DNA of 64,000 bases. Source: an uncultured Clostridia bacterium. Lineage in GTDB: Bacteria; Bacillota; Clostridia; Christensenellales; Borkfalkiaceae. The notes beneath the pieces are model-generated. The model was not told the origin of the DNA. It searched no databases and was given only the letters and a program-made list of their open reading frames with translations. Below, one piece after another: positions 51,001 through 59,041 of this stretch. The stretch covers positions 62,001-126,000 of the forward strand of contig CANQWN010000001.1 in the NCBI GenBank assembly GCA_947627575.1. Reading direction: 5' to 3'. A program made the position numbers and the translations under genes. Each line of letters begins with the position of its first letter. Position 1 is the first letter of the stretch.

Positions 51001-54000
51001 CGATGTTATAAATTGCGGCGCATATTATGCGCGTGCAACCCTCAATGGCAGGGCGTTAAACAATTACACTATCGTACGCGCTTCGGGTAACCTCACCAGC
51101 CAAATCGTGATAGAGGAAGCGCGCATAACCATTTCGGGCGAATTGAACCTCACTTCGCTCGAAGCCGAAACACAGCAGGCGCTTGCGGAATATCTTACAT
51201 ATTCCAACAAGTTAAAGACCATCGCGCTTACCACATACGACCTTTCCACCATGGGCGTTGACGAAAAGGGCGGCGAGGGCGCAGGAAGCAGTACGCACAG
51301 GTACTTCTATCTTCCCCTTAAAGAGGGCGTAAACGGCGTAACCGCCGCCGACGGCGTTATAACGGCTTACGGGCTTACCATCAGTAATTATTACGGCGAG
51401 TTGGGCGTAACCACAAACGACGTGTTCTCCGTAATGTTTACGTCCAGCGCGGTTACTGCGGCAACGTATAACTTTACGCATACGGGAAATTATGCGGAGG
51501 GTCAAAGCTCGGCGTATGCCAACATTGCGGAAAACGCTTCCGATAACTTCAAAGCCAACTATAAGGATACCGACAAGGACGATTTCAGCGACGCCGACTT
51601 CCTTGAAGGGTTTAAGGCTTCCTTCCAGATTACAAAGCGCGAAGTGGAAGTTAAGTGGAGCTATACAGGCGAAGCCCACGGTACAACCGAGGGGTATAGC
51701 TGGACGTTCACGTTTAACGGCGCGGATTACAAGGACGAGGTAACCGCAAAGATAGAAAGCGAGTATCTCACTTCCGGCAGTTATACTTTCGCAAGCATAT
51801 CCGTAACAAAGGAAAGCGAAGCGGCGGATAGCGTTATTGAAAGCGGCACATATAAATTTACCGTTGCCGATACAACCAACTACAAAATGAAGGCAGGCAC
51901 CGCCGAACTTACCTTTGTAGTAGAAAAGTACACCGTACAGCAGACCGATCTCGACGCATTTGCGGAAGCGTGGGAAAACGAAACTTCCAACGTTGCCCTT
52001 GCGGACAGACAGCTTGACGGCGAGGGTGAATTGCTTAAAAACTCGTTTGCGAGAAAGCGCGAAGCCGCCGCCGAAATTAAATATCAGCAGTCCGTTGTCA
52101 ACGCCGCGAAGATAGGCGAATATCCTATGTTCACCATTTCGTACGAGGGCAACAACCAAAGCGAAGTGAACGGCAAGGAAAATCCTTACAGCGCAACCGC
52201 AACATTCACTTTAAATTCAAACTTCAAGTGGGCGGATAGCTATACCGTAATAGCCAACCATGAAAGCACTTCCATTGTGGAAGGCGTGCTTAAAGTGGTA
52301 AAGCAGTGGTATATAATAGAATTTACCAACGGCTATGTATGGAACGCCGCCACAACGTGGGTATACGGCAGTACCGTATCGTTTGATGAACCGCAAGCCG
52401 AAGTAAATCCTTCCGGTTCAGACAGGATTTCTTACCAACTTTCGTGGTCGTTTAACGGAAGCGGAACGCTTTCAGCGAATGCGGGCAGTCTTTCGGAATT
52501 GCTTAATTCTTCCACGCCCGCAGGTACTTACCGCCTTACAATAACCGTAAACGAAACCGATTACGAATTACAGCATTACGACAAATATTCCGATACCGTA
52601 ACAATTACCGTAAATGCGGCTTCCGTTACGTCCGTTTCGGTAAACTATAACGGCGAAAGCGAATTTACGTACGTCTACAACGGCAAGGTACAGCTTCCTT
52701 CCAAAGCGGCGTTCACTGTTACTTATCCAACCGTAACCCGCAGCGGCAAATGGGCGGATAGCGCGTATGATTCCTACTACGATCAGACGTATGAAGTAGG
52801 TTTCAGCAACGACGACGCAGGCACCGATTACGACTACACCGCAACTTGGGCGGCAGGTCCCAAAACGGTAAAAGCGGATGGCGCGTACACCCTTTACTAC
52901 AACATAAGGACGGCTAAAAACTTCGCGTCGTATTCCAATGCGGGCAACGCTGAACAACACCATGTCAGCGTTACCATAACCCCGCGTCCGCTTGTATTCC
53001 ACGCACAACCCGCCACGGAAAGCAGTAAAGTTTCGGGCAGCAATCTGGATATGAAGTGGACTTATTCCACAAGCAAACCCGGGCGTTCTGATTTTGACAT
53101 AGGTTTCCCGTCGGATGGGGTTATAGAAGGGGACGAAGTGTATTTCGCGTATAAGTTCCTTACGCGTAATGACCAATCGTCTACCTCTTACGGCGGCAAT
53201 ACGCAGGCTGATTTCGGACCGAATAACATTCCCAACGACGCGGGCGAATATATCTGTCGCTTCACGCTGTTCAACGACGGCGCTTACCTCAACTACAAGA
53301 TAAGCAACGGCGCGGGCGGAGACAGCCACGTAGACGCAAACGTCACAATAGAAAGGGCTGATTCGGCGGTAAATCCCACGGATAAACGCGTGGATTACAC
53401 CGGCTCTGCGGCAATATATCCCGAAGAGAGGTACACAGATATAGTTTACGCCGAGGATGCCGCGGCGCGCGTTAATGTAACAGATACGGGTTACGGCGTA
53501 TACTTAACCCTTTCCAATAAAAACTACAAGTGGAGGGACGATTTACAGACATATACCCATTCCGACAACGAAAAACTTACAGAAGGGTACGAATATGTGC
53601 TTGTAAAACTTTTCGTCGACCCGATCAGCCTTACGATTAAAGTAAGCGATTACAACAGCGTAGCTTACGATACAAGATCGCATACGGTAAACGTATCCGC
53701 CGATAACGACATAAGCGAAGAACTTACGTTGGGTGAAGATTTTACCGTAACTTACAAACTCGGCGACGACGCAACGTCCATGGTAGACGCAGGCACGTAT
53801 ACGGTGCTGATAACCTTGCTTAACAATAACTTCCGTATCAAAGCCGTGCAGGACGAGGATAGTTCCGCAGACCTCACGTCAAGCGGTTGGGTAATCGACG
53901 GAACCGAAAAGACGGTTACCGGAAGTTACAATATTGAAAAGGCTATCGTAAGCGTAAACAAGAGGGCGGGCAACGATCATGCCCATCCTTACATAGGCGA

Positions 54001-57000
54001 AGATTACGCTTCGTCTGAACATAATTTCTTCAGCACGCATTATACGGTAGACATTCGCAACAACGGCGCTTTGCAGGCAAGCAATTACAACGTAACGTAC
54101 GACGAAGCGGTAACTCACGAAACAAAACTTATAAACGTCGGCGTATATACGATAACCGTTACGCTTACGGATGGCGCTTTCAAAAATTACAGCTTTGCAG
54201 CAGGTGAAAGAAGCGACAGCGGCAACACCGTCGAAATTACCGCCGCTACGGTAGCCGACCTCGGAAGCCACGAACAGGGCATAACAGTAAACGATTCCGA
54301 TAGCTTCGTATACGACGGCACCGACCAAAGCGGAAAAGTTTCCGTAACGTTCAACAACGATTTGCTTAATTCCACCGTAAGGACGATGGCTACGGGCGGC
54401 AAAACGCCGTACACGCTTACGTTCGATTCGGGTTCGGCGTTCGAGGACGCAAAAACTTATACGCTTAAAGTTACGTTAAGCAGCGAACTTGCCCGCAACT
54501 TCTCGTTTGCAAGCGGTCCCGATAAGGAACAGAGCGCAACCACGCAGATAGAGATGAAACCCTACATAGTTACGTCGGCTGATTTGGAAATAAGTCCGTA
54601 CGTTTACACGGGCGAATCGCAAGGCGATGTTTCCGATATTTCGGTTACGTTTAATTACGGCTCGTCTTGCGGCATAGCTTCCGAAAAGCGCATAGACGAA
54701 GACGGATATACGCTTTCGTTTGTGCAAGCAAGCCGCATAAACGCGGGTACATACGGCGTAAAGGTTACGCTTACCAACCAGAACTATGCGTTCGGTACTT
54801 TAAGCGGCGGGGCATATAACCGCGAATATACCGATAATTCGGCAATGGTAATATCCAAAGCCACCGTAAGTTTCGGCGTAGAGGCAAGGTACTATAAAGC
54901 GGAAGCGCAATCTTACACCGCGGAAGATATAGTATTCGTTATTCCCGAATCCGTGTCGGGAAGCGCGCCCAAGCCCGAAATTTCAAGGGTAACGCATTAC
55001 GATAAGATTCAGATGGCTACCGAAAGCGGTGATTACGGTTCCACGTATTGGATTGAAGTTACATTGCGCGACGGCAACTATCAGTTTGAAGGCAATGTTC
55101 TTACAAGCAGAATTTCGGGCGGAGACAAGATTGTAATTCTTCCCGTAGAGGTGGAACTTGCGGTTCAAACTTCCTATAATTACAACGGAAGCGTTCAAAG
55201 CATCATAGGCACCGGTCCGGAATTCGAGGAAAGAAATTCGCCGTTCAAAAAGGTTACGCCGGGCGCGGCGGAGGAAACGGTTCCACGCTATCATCACGAA
55301 GCCGCGCATGAAAGCAATTATTCCGGTTATACCGTAACTTATCTCGGTTTAAGCGGCGCGGCGACGGGCAGAAGCGAAATGCGCGCAACCGGCAGATACA
55401 GCGTAACAATTACCCTCGGCGAATACACCGCAAACAACTTCGATATAAAACTTCCCGCAGGCGGCACCGCCGACGAGATAACGTTTGAAGTGGAAGTTAT
55501 CGGCGTAGACATAGTTTCGATACGTTGGGATCATTCTTCAAGCTATACCTACAGCGGCATAAGCCTTTTAACGGCAAATTCCAAGTTCGGTATAGATACA
55601 ACGTTAAAAGCGTACGGCAGGCTTGAAACGGGCTCTGAAATACCTCTCGAATTCACAAGCCTCGGCAAAACAAGCGGCGACACTACGTTCACGCAAGCCG
55701 ACGTACATACCTTTACCGCAAAAATCCCCGCAGGTTCGGGCGACGGATATTCTTTCGCGGCTGATTGCAGAGATTTGACGATAGATATCGAAGTAAAGCC
55801 CAATAGGGTTGTCGCGGAAATTACGGGCGCTACCGAAGTGGTTTACGACGGCGATTCGCACAGCCTTGACGTTAAGGTTTACTACATATATCCCGGCGAC
55901 GGGCAGAAGTATTATCTCAACGAGGGTATAGGGTTCGAGGTTGAAGGCAACGATATAAGCGACGTTGGCACGGCGCAGATAGTTGTAACCCTGCTTAATG
56001 ACCCCGTAGGAAATCATTACAACGCAAGGAACTTCCGTTTCGGCAATAACCAAATTTATATCGAGAGAACGTTGACCGTTACTCCCGCAGAGATAACTGC
56101 CGTCGATTGGTATGTTGACGGCGACGAGGCTTTGTCAAGCTACGTTTACGACGGCGAAACCCATTCGGTAACCGCCTACGGACATTGGGGCGAAGGTTCG
56201 TTGGATGAACTTACGCTCGATCTGGCGCAATTCCTCAACGTCCTTGCGGAAGGTTATACGTTTACCGCTCAAAGCGGCGGCAACTTCATATTTGCCGAAG
56301 GGGTAAGCAACACGTTTACATTGCAGGTAAGCAAGGCTACGCCCGTCATAGGCGGCGCGGCAGACTGGTTTGCGGAATACGACGGAACGGCAAAAACCGC
56401 TACGTATAACGTTCCCGATTATGTTGATAAGTCAACGGTTACCGTAACTTATCAGGGCGAAGCGCAGGCGGTAAACGCTGGCGAATACAGCGTGGTGATA
56501 ACCATACCGGAATCCGCCAACTATGTTTCCGCAAGCGTTACCGTAAAACTTACGATAAACAAAGTTACGCTTTCCGTGCAGTGGGATGAAAACACCGAAT
56601 TCGATCTTGACGGCACAAAATTAACGCCTTACCTCGGCGTGGATAAAACTCAATGGGCGGATAAGGTAAGCCTTGTCTACAAAACCGCGCAGGGCGAAAC
56701 CTTGGCTTCCGCGCCTACCGAAGAGGGTGAATACACCGTAACCGTCGTTTTGACGGACAGCGTAAACTTCGCGCTCGAAGGGGCGGAAAGTAAATCGTTC
56801 AGTTTGTTCCGCGTAACCCCGCCCGACTCTGGCGACAGCGGAGACAGCGGCGATGAGGGAGACGGCGGAGACAGCGGCGATATCGGCGATAATGGCGATA
56901 TCGGCGGAATAGGCGACATAGGTGGAGAAAGCGACGGCGGTTCAACGCATTTGTGGCTTATTATATCGCTTTCCGTTGTACTTGCCGCAGAGATTGCGGT

Positions 57001-57091
57001 TACGGGCGTTTTGATTGCAAAACAAAGCAAATTGAAAAAGCGCGCGGCAACGCAGGACGGAATGGACAGCGGCTTCTATGACGAAGCGTAA
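42095..57091 (+). CDS. Giant (4,998 aa) surface protein: BspA-like leucine-rich repeats, Ig-like and many MBG/YDG-like repeats, C-terminal Gly/Asp/Ser linker and TM anchor
   Basis: Signal peptide; LRR segments 'TIIGNSAFYGTQLTVIDIPDRISKIEDYAF'; repeated 'Y(D/N)G' modules; C-term GDSGDSGDEGDGGDSGDIGDNG.. then LWLIISLSVVLAAEIAVTGVLIAKQSKLKKR; no LPXTG. Confidence 0.88.
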   Translation: MKSHTRKLLIAVLSVILSVCLCSVIAVTLSGKWKKSTFSLADSVEASYTSENFVITEADDFAYEQISGDDGKTYTFISGFSEDFKRLNFTGKNLNQTNLNAHNVIRIKIPEYVPAGISGIAEGLHVDYVQENAFGDYLGIGDVNTPDGVYWQVKQPDGSNDGMFTIDNTSKYAKADGRTASITAFNNKWFNDAKPSTVILPSPLWYDVNDDGVMDSFEGKYPFTEMIGDINFGSSDFSASFGKSGSVKNLVISSGVNIVAAGVDKEDGTTKVEDCLRKSTSLESVYFATGRTQVLSLYALTFEDSFNLKKVTLSSGVLLADGARAFQGCTALSNVYITPEQNPNVTSFYVIGEGGALYTDAFNYKYYDRDGFREWWKWYADNHTAVEEQTSAPVSSTSSAVSTEPQPNASLVSQQVTFEDKVMSPASYNTDNKGFDIPEGSVVVDFGNDDINTSDYVGVTFTDINFTDSGDNTLTANKDNTISVNFASSGEVAYINPNDIKFKKDNKASINGKEYSGAYLISKNSYYMKIHVPAEFNLAVYIASNGPNERNVYLLESVPTSSPSSDISTTAPKKDDAAAATNTLFGFTDTKGLLKADKLAAGDYYLTADGESVVFAIVITPTNITPKPAISMASSAEKIAHSKNENATLNVTAKNFPEGADAFDVANLSYALSGGAEDYVELSPSSGSAEVTLSFKESLSDEQLAAMDGKQITVTATYSDADAADGAIECTATAKITLLRYVPTDSIALGKPETDTFLYDSGEEPLTFEPLSVTLTATVTPVGGGTAPVVWQSSDPAVTVAGGVVTPTGKPSSGKVTITATSGAKSTSQTFTFSDKNVAQDIAIESDRIYAMYPSDSAQVTVTALVTMPFGSSSHTAVTWASSNPDVIANDIVDSYKTVDGVDVHTVSLTISGYGSTVISASAPCAEGEKTVYCIVYVDSPVTKGEEPAANIAEHFVRYQKLVLYPPAYNAETFDFRYQSTTIIGNSAFYGTQLTVIDIPDRISKIEDYAFRFSNNLQTVYLPSSATYGSAIFGQESDAEYNSTSSYNLDTSNTKTFSYSELEGVAGSLGDNGVLSQTYFNTPSNSFIQVIEGSSVTFRTSNCFEIKGEALKFTFKGTGTLSLKFSSTGDSNTSNIGLKGPDGNFIKASTTGSSVTYQETNGTEDPLTNYAGTYTVTGTTAADMSYAITKPGDYILYSNYTHSSGTRGCRISSLSMTDNGATAEKQAVNKNDVKNTYTAGKDNFVIIAPSREAFKDILLNAKFDMVSSDPGGNSDNDGYSYSGHLTYEIEVTYQVYSGGAPVAGKSVTQTKLFGKLANFTKNTQDSTIVWSKDYNNNVTDMEWGHKVDKQHIVTQNLSYPSSEEGWDIASGGWYIDFTEGADEFPTTIAETPVSQYFYGKGELKESTEVGGVHYSPLSRFLCGTYPLPEGSYIDSTTYTKYEGTSYKKDSITFYMLPYFLTITGIEDTENPIYSTYVNAPLFQNLSTPIMGGTMPTMYVEFDFAGYPISRFLSGYDAARMTAQIESFKPYYDSKDRQPYTDLNAVNENERPTLNGNAYDVGTYIIAVNVNEKYSWQGVYNNARITHDTMLEGVKVSGNDKDVLRFELIITPRRVSVPGESFVTSASYTGADVSIFENQAFYSVEEYLPFGRSADGNLVTPGTSQYESSTKIKLSENNRPFDIGSYYTYLKLFDDKYTGETQTPNLYWDPEPTEYDSGHEGSVRVQLNISDNPKLAPPTLQHPDATISLHGSRAVITYTGNEFTPEQLFGSSYTDYNMQFKVRDYKKMDANTFSNATIVLNAGTYHVDVTPAAGYEWRSGSTHNSEIISATATLTFEIVVEKLPVNSPADQYIIMDGNPPYPYEVHSGEVYSLLTYQKLQVEKDGTLVLDGDGNPVPEVGKSPSAEAPTEAGAYWVTLDLKDKDNYEWLATGKTDGIHSILYVLENGAIPVPVFKKLGTINENTITLSYDPAISNYGLSDLFNNYLPGLQTGLVAEGRIEGGIKKDAPSSVANSVVIKNAGTYTVTFYTSEYFTQDSEPAEDHTNRTWWADDSTHKDYQSAKTFYVVIEPIKVEATDETAPLSEGSVTYAVSTGYRVVGYQKYDKGSSQFTTPITEVGKYWVELKLVSSNYAWASSTGVNEAGNKVVLFTVTGEIVNAPTFRNTVSVLGSDKDSFSQIIFDESDPYNLGLIINDEQQFKNAKYDLNRVLDYGSVIPNSVIQYNAKAADKIKITLGTGEEYNGEVLEELRTYKVVFTLPQSEWESGNLLWSNSPEQSLTYTVVVTSSIVAAPDFIDKVYTSEEISAEEFLKTDKDANLSVSLVEGSYIPYEGGITSENIVNAGTYSLLVTAINNSVLSGAKDKFGATQVTLTSYVIPVKVNAATINVSLEFEGGNVYSGAEKSVTASFTGVLGGATLAKDSDYTIDAVAAASKEGKNAFKDVEGGGVKATLILKEGSAARNNYRFGTPAEGYERTQNTTDGHKGITRNLLAITPYALTISGTATASNVTYDGSNKDFTVTADKNGTSGLTLNALGSDEVSAEIKFTTTASDVGEYKYSEDKLTASVTSSDIGENYTFDESLSGAVLEASITIDPAKASSIEWKVDNNDLTDGDSLADGYQYVYNGKTRNVAAEARWAGGTVPLSLTGATSFIDIKTSAEKDGKYTFTVEELTGNVVFGEEVSNKSITVQVTPYTLNVETRYSTTWYYNEAKTSITAERAINSTSTPKTLKADETAVITFTFTTQSANKGVYGKDSGLSVSAVIDNINYKIGEITYNDANIQIEAAPLTVGLTSAEAPYIGYKAATENYYGGDGEDKGIDVSLTVSEESATSTVPSYTLSYAADGAGNEYTRSIEGGKMINAGAYKVTVTISDDNYEITSASGGTIAPDGMSSEFGFTVNKVNISAKLVKNDGVSDGEDDDNGVITFTYNGKDRKNDVKAQFTLAGTDVTTDVNNEFIIGYFATASGSGSSADVINCGAYYARATLNGRALNNYTIVRASGNLTSQIVIEEARITISGELNLTSLEAETQQALAEYLTYSNKLKTIALTTYDLSTMGVDEKGGEGAGSSTHRYFYLPLKEGVNGVTAADGVITAYGLTISNYYGELGVTTNDVFSVMFTSSAVTAATYNFTHTGNYAEGQSSAYANIAENASDNFKANYKDTDKDDFSDADFLEGFKASFQITKREVEVKWSYTGEAHGTTEGYSWTFTFNGADYKDEVTAKIESEYLTSGSYTFASISVTKESEAADSVIESGTYKFTVADTTNYKMKAGTAELTFVVEKYTVQQTDLDAFAEAWENETSNVALADRQLDGEGELLKNSFARKREAAAEIKYQQSVVNAAKIGEYPMFTISYEGNNQSEVNGKENPYSATATFTLNSNFKWADSYTVIANHESTSIVEGVLKVVKQWYIIEFTNGYVWNAATTWVYGSTVSFDEPQAEVNPSGSDRISYQLSWSFNGSGTLSANAGSLSELLNSSTPAGTYRLTITVNETDYELQHYDKYSDTVTITVNAASVTSVSVNYNGESEFTYVYNGKVQLPSKAAFTVTYPTVTRSGKWADSAYDSYYDQTYEVGFSNDDAGTDYDYTATWAAGPKTVKADGAYTLYYNIRTAKNFASYSNAGNAEQHHVSVTITPRPLVFHAQPATESSKVSGSNLDMKWTYSTSKPGRSDFDIGFPSDGVIEGDEVYFAYKFLTRNDQSSTSYGGNTQADFGPNNIPNDAGEYICRFTLFNDGAYLNYKISNGAGGDSHVDANVTIERADSAVNPTDKRVDYTGSAAIYPEERYTDIVYAEDAAARVNVTDTGYGVYLTLSNKNYKWRDDLQTYTHSDNEKLTEGYEYVLVKLFVDPISLTIKVSDYNSVAYDTRSHTVNVSADNDISEELTLGEDFTVTYKLGDDATSMVDAGTYTVLITLLNNNFRIKAVQDEDSSADLTSSGWVIDGTEKTVTGSYNIEKAIVSVNKRAGNDHAHPYIGEDYASSEHNFFSTHYTVDIRNNGALQASNYNVTYDEAVTHETKLINVGVYTITVTLTDGAFKNYSFAAGERSDSGNTVEITAATVADLGSHEQGITVNDSDSFVYDGTDQSGKVSVTFNNDLLNSTVRTMATGGKTPYTLTFDSGSAFEDAKTYTLKVTLSSELARNFSFASGPDKEQSATTQIEMKPYIVTSADLEISPYVYTGESQGDVSDISVTFNYGSSCGIASEKRIDEDGYTLSFVQASRINAGTYGVKVTLTNQNYAFGTLSGGAYNREYTDNSAMVISKATVSFGVEARYYKAEAQSYTAEDIVFVIPESVSGSAPKPEISRVTHYDKIQMATESGDYGSTYWIEVTLRDGNYQFEGNVLTSRISGGDKIVILPVEVELAVQTSYNYNGSVQSIIGTGPEFEERNSPFKKVTPGAAEETVPRYHHEAAHESNYSGYTVTYLGLSGAATGRSEMRATGRYSVTITLGEYTANNFDIKLPAGGTADEITFEVEVIGVDIVSIRWDHSSSYTYSGISLLTANSKFGIDTTLKAYGRLETGSEIPLEFTSLGKTSGDTTFTQADVHTFTAKIPAGSGDGYSFAADCRDLTIDIEVKPNRVVAEITGATEVVYDGDSHSLDVKVYYIYPGDGQKYYLNEGIGFEVEGNDISDVGTAQIVVTLLNDPVGNHYNARNFRFGNNQIYIERTLTVTPAEITAVDWYVDGDEALSSYVYDGETHSVTAYGHWGEGSLDELTLDLAQFLNVLAEGYTFTAQSGGNFIFAEGVSNTFTLQVSKATPVIGGAADWFAEYDGTAKTATYNVPDYVDKSTVTVTYQGEAQAVNAGEYSVVITIPESANYVSASVTVKLTINKVTLSVQWDENTEFDLDGTKLTPYLGVDKTQWADKVSLVYKTAQGETLASAPTEEGEYTVTVVLTDSVNFALEGAESKSFSLFRVTPPDSGDSGDSGDEGDGGDSGDIGDNGDIGGIGDIGGESDGGSTHLWLIISLSVVLAAEIAVTGVLIAKQSKLKKRAATQDGMDSGFYDEA
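44441..44449 (+). repeat. G9 homopolymer inside the giant gene's coding sequence
   Basis: cccgtcGGGGGGGGGactgcc, in frame as Gly-Gly-Gly (codons 783-785). Confidence 0.95.
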
Positions 57092-57103
57092 GTGTAAATA
57101 AAT

Positions 57104-57130
57104 AATCCCCCCGAAAATCGGGGGGATTTA
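57104..57130. terminator. Terminator
   Basis: AATCCCCCCGAAAATCGGGGGGATT. Confidence 0.85.
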
Positions 57131-57132
57131 TT

Positions 57133-57627
57133 TTACGCTATTTGCAGGATGGTATAAATTATAAGGCTTAAAATTATGGCTAAAATAACCGCACGGGAAA
57201 TAACGTAAGGTACAATAAATTTCTTTGCCTGCATACGTTTGTATTTCGGTTTGCTTAATATTGCAAATACTATGTAACCCGCGGTTGCGGTTATGCTGCC
57301 GAATGAAAAACAGATATTTTGCAGAAAGTAGGTTAAAAGGCTGAATAGGGTGGCTGCCGCAAGGCAAATTAACGCGCAAATGTAAAATTTCTGCGCAACA
57401 GCTTTATCCAGCAGTCTTTTTGTGCGGATATCGTCGTCTGAAATCAAATCGTCTATACTTACGTCAAACAGCTTTGATATCGCCATAAGGCTGTCAATAG
57501 CGGGAAAGCCTTTGCCCGTTTCCCATTTGGAAATTGCCGTTCTCGTCACAAAAATTCTTTCGGCAAGGTCCTCTTGCGTCATATTGCAGTCCGTGCGCAG
57601 TTTTTTAAGTTTGTATCCGAAATCCAT
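57133..57627 (-). CDS. XRE-family HTH regulator with C-terminal transmembrane helices
   Basis: LKKLRTDCNMTQEDLAERIFVTRTAISKWETGKGFPAIDSL; two to three TM segments. Confidence 0.88.
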   Translation of the reverse strand: MDFGYKLKKLRTDCNMTQEDLAERIFVTRTAISKWETGKGFPAIDSLMAISKLFDVSIDDLISDDDIRTKRLLDKAVAQKFYICALICLAAATLFSLLTYFLQNICFSFGSITATAGYIVFAILSKPKYKRMQAKKFIVPYVISRAVILAIILSLIIYTILQIA

Positions 57628-57728
57628 AGTTTTTTCCTCCGTACTTAAATTTTACCACGCCAATTAAAGTTTGTCACGACACTTTCCGTCACATCGGTAT
57701 ATCGCCATATGTGAAGTAATGTCGCACG

Positions 57729-57825
57729 CGTCGCCTGCGGCTCCTCGCGTGAACCGCACGGGTTCAATCGTTACAGAATCACAAAACAGAAAACACGGCA
57801 AAAACCGTGTTTTTCGTTTTGGTGA
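57729..57825. repeat. Left direct repeat of the tRNA-Glu-associated cassette
   Basis: CGTCGCCT..GGCTCCTCGCGTGAACCGCACGGGTTCAATCGTTACAGAATCACAAAACA..AAAACACGGCAAAAACCGTGTTTTTCGTTTTGGTGA, matches 61270-61367 with only a few differences. Confidence 0.93.
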
Positions 57826-57858
57826 GAGGACAGGTTAAAAAGTCTAATTATTTAAATG

Positions 57859-58434
57859 TTATCCAATTTGTCTCAATATATCCCTAACAATACTTGTAAT
57901 TCTTTCTATTTCGATTTGCGGCAAAACCCCTGTATGCATAACAATATTTCTTGCCATTTCCAAATCATCCATTCTTGACGTTAGCCAAGCTTGACTGGGG
58001 ATTATGTCACTGAAATCATTCCAATTATTTATTATTATTTGTCCCAAATTTCCCATCATTGTATAACCAATTTCTGAATCGGATCGGGAAGAAAAAAATT
58101 TATTTTTTTCTTCCCGCGTTTTAAGACGTTCGACATCGTCCTTTATCTTTTTGGGTACGGATTGCGCCCACCAATCTAATCCATGCCGCTCAGACATTCG
58201 TTCGACAATAAAATTTCTTAGAGTGTTTTCTATGCAAAAAATTGATTGATATACTGAAGACATATCAATAGCGTTATGCCAAATTTTAGGACTAAAGTCT
58301 GCTTCTATAATACGACTTACTGGCGAAAAATCTCCAGATGCTTTTATCGAAATGCCTTCTTTTTCCAACAAGTTGAATTCCTCTTGGAGCAATAAGCCAT
58401 TAAATACGAATTCTTTAAATTTGCTTTTACTCAT
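57859..58434 (-). CDS. Swt1-like HEPN-domain protein
   Basis: IENTLRNFIVERMSERHGLDWWAQSVPKKI...IIINNWNDFSDIIPSQAWLTSRMDDLEMARNIVMH; RNxxxH motif of HEPN. Confidence 0.75.
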   Translation of the reverse strand: MSKSKFKEFVFNGLLLQEEFNLLEKEGISIKASGDFSPVSRIIEADFSPKIWHNAIDMSSVYQSIFCIENTLRNFIVERMSERHGLDWWAQSVPKKIKDDVERLKTREEKNKFFSSRSDSEIGYTMMGNLGQIIINNWNDFSDIIPSQAWLTSRMDDLEMARNIVMHTGVLPQIEIERITSIVRDILRQIG

Positions 58435-59024
58435 AACAGTAGATTCTCTTTTAAACTCTTAAAGATTGCATTGTATACTGATATATCGGTGGTGGCTGGA
58501 AGATGAATTTGAATATTGTAGTGGAACTCAGTCTTTCTGCTTTCCGATTGAATGGGAGAGGGAACAGAATCTTCTTCTACTTTTTCCGTGTGAACAACTT
58601 GTATACTTCCACTAAAGTCAGCTATAGCACAAAGGGCTTTGAAGGTATTGTATATCCGATTTACGCCATCTTCATCTTTGCCTGTAACTCTGCTTAATGC
58701 CCCTTTAATCTCTTGTTCTGAAGCTCGCTGAATCTCTGTATTGATTGCAAATAAATCTGCGTATAACGTCCGAATTTGCAAAGCCAATATTTTGGCAGAT
58801 GAGGTAACATCCTTTAATTGATCATAAAGCGTTGTCGGAGTCCCATCATCCATCAAAAATCCAAGCTTTTTAGCCAGTGGGATAAAGGCACGATCATTGG
58901 TACTTGTAAAACCTAAAGTGCGCAAAAATTCAAGTGTAAATTTCGCAGGGCGTGCTGCTTGTTGAATTTTGGAAATAATAGGCTGAATTTTATTATTCGA
59001 TAACATATAAGGATAATCCGTCAT
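58431..59024 (-). CDS. DUF5343-like protein
   Basis: YPYMLSNNKIQPIISKIQQAARPAKFTLEFLRTLGFTSTNDRAFIPLAKKLGFLMDDGTPT; ATGA overlap with the HEPN gene. Confidence 0.7.
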   Translation of the reverse strand: MTDYPYMLSNNKIQPIISKIQQAARPAKFTLEFLRTLGFTSTNDRAFIPLAKKLGFLMDDGTPTTLYDQLKDVTSSAKILALQIRTLYADLFAINTEIQRASEQEIKGALSRVTGKDEDGVNRIYNTFKALCAIADFSGSIQVVHTEKVEEDSVPSPIQSESRKTEFHYNIQIHLPATTDISVYNAIFKSLKENLLL

Positions 59025-59041
59025 TTGAATACCTCCAATTT

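Noticed and set aside
56828-56943. Gly/Asp/Ser-rich repeat as a separate repetitive element
   Set aside because: In-frame low-complexity spacer before the C-terminal TM of the giant protein, an ordinary surface-protein feature.
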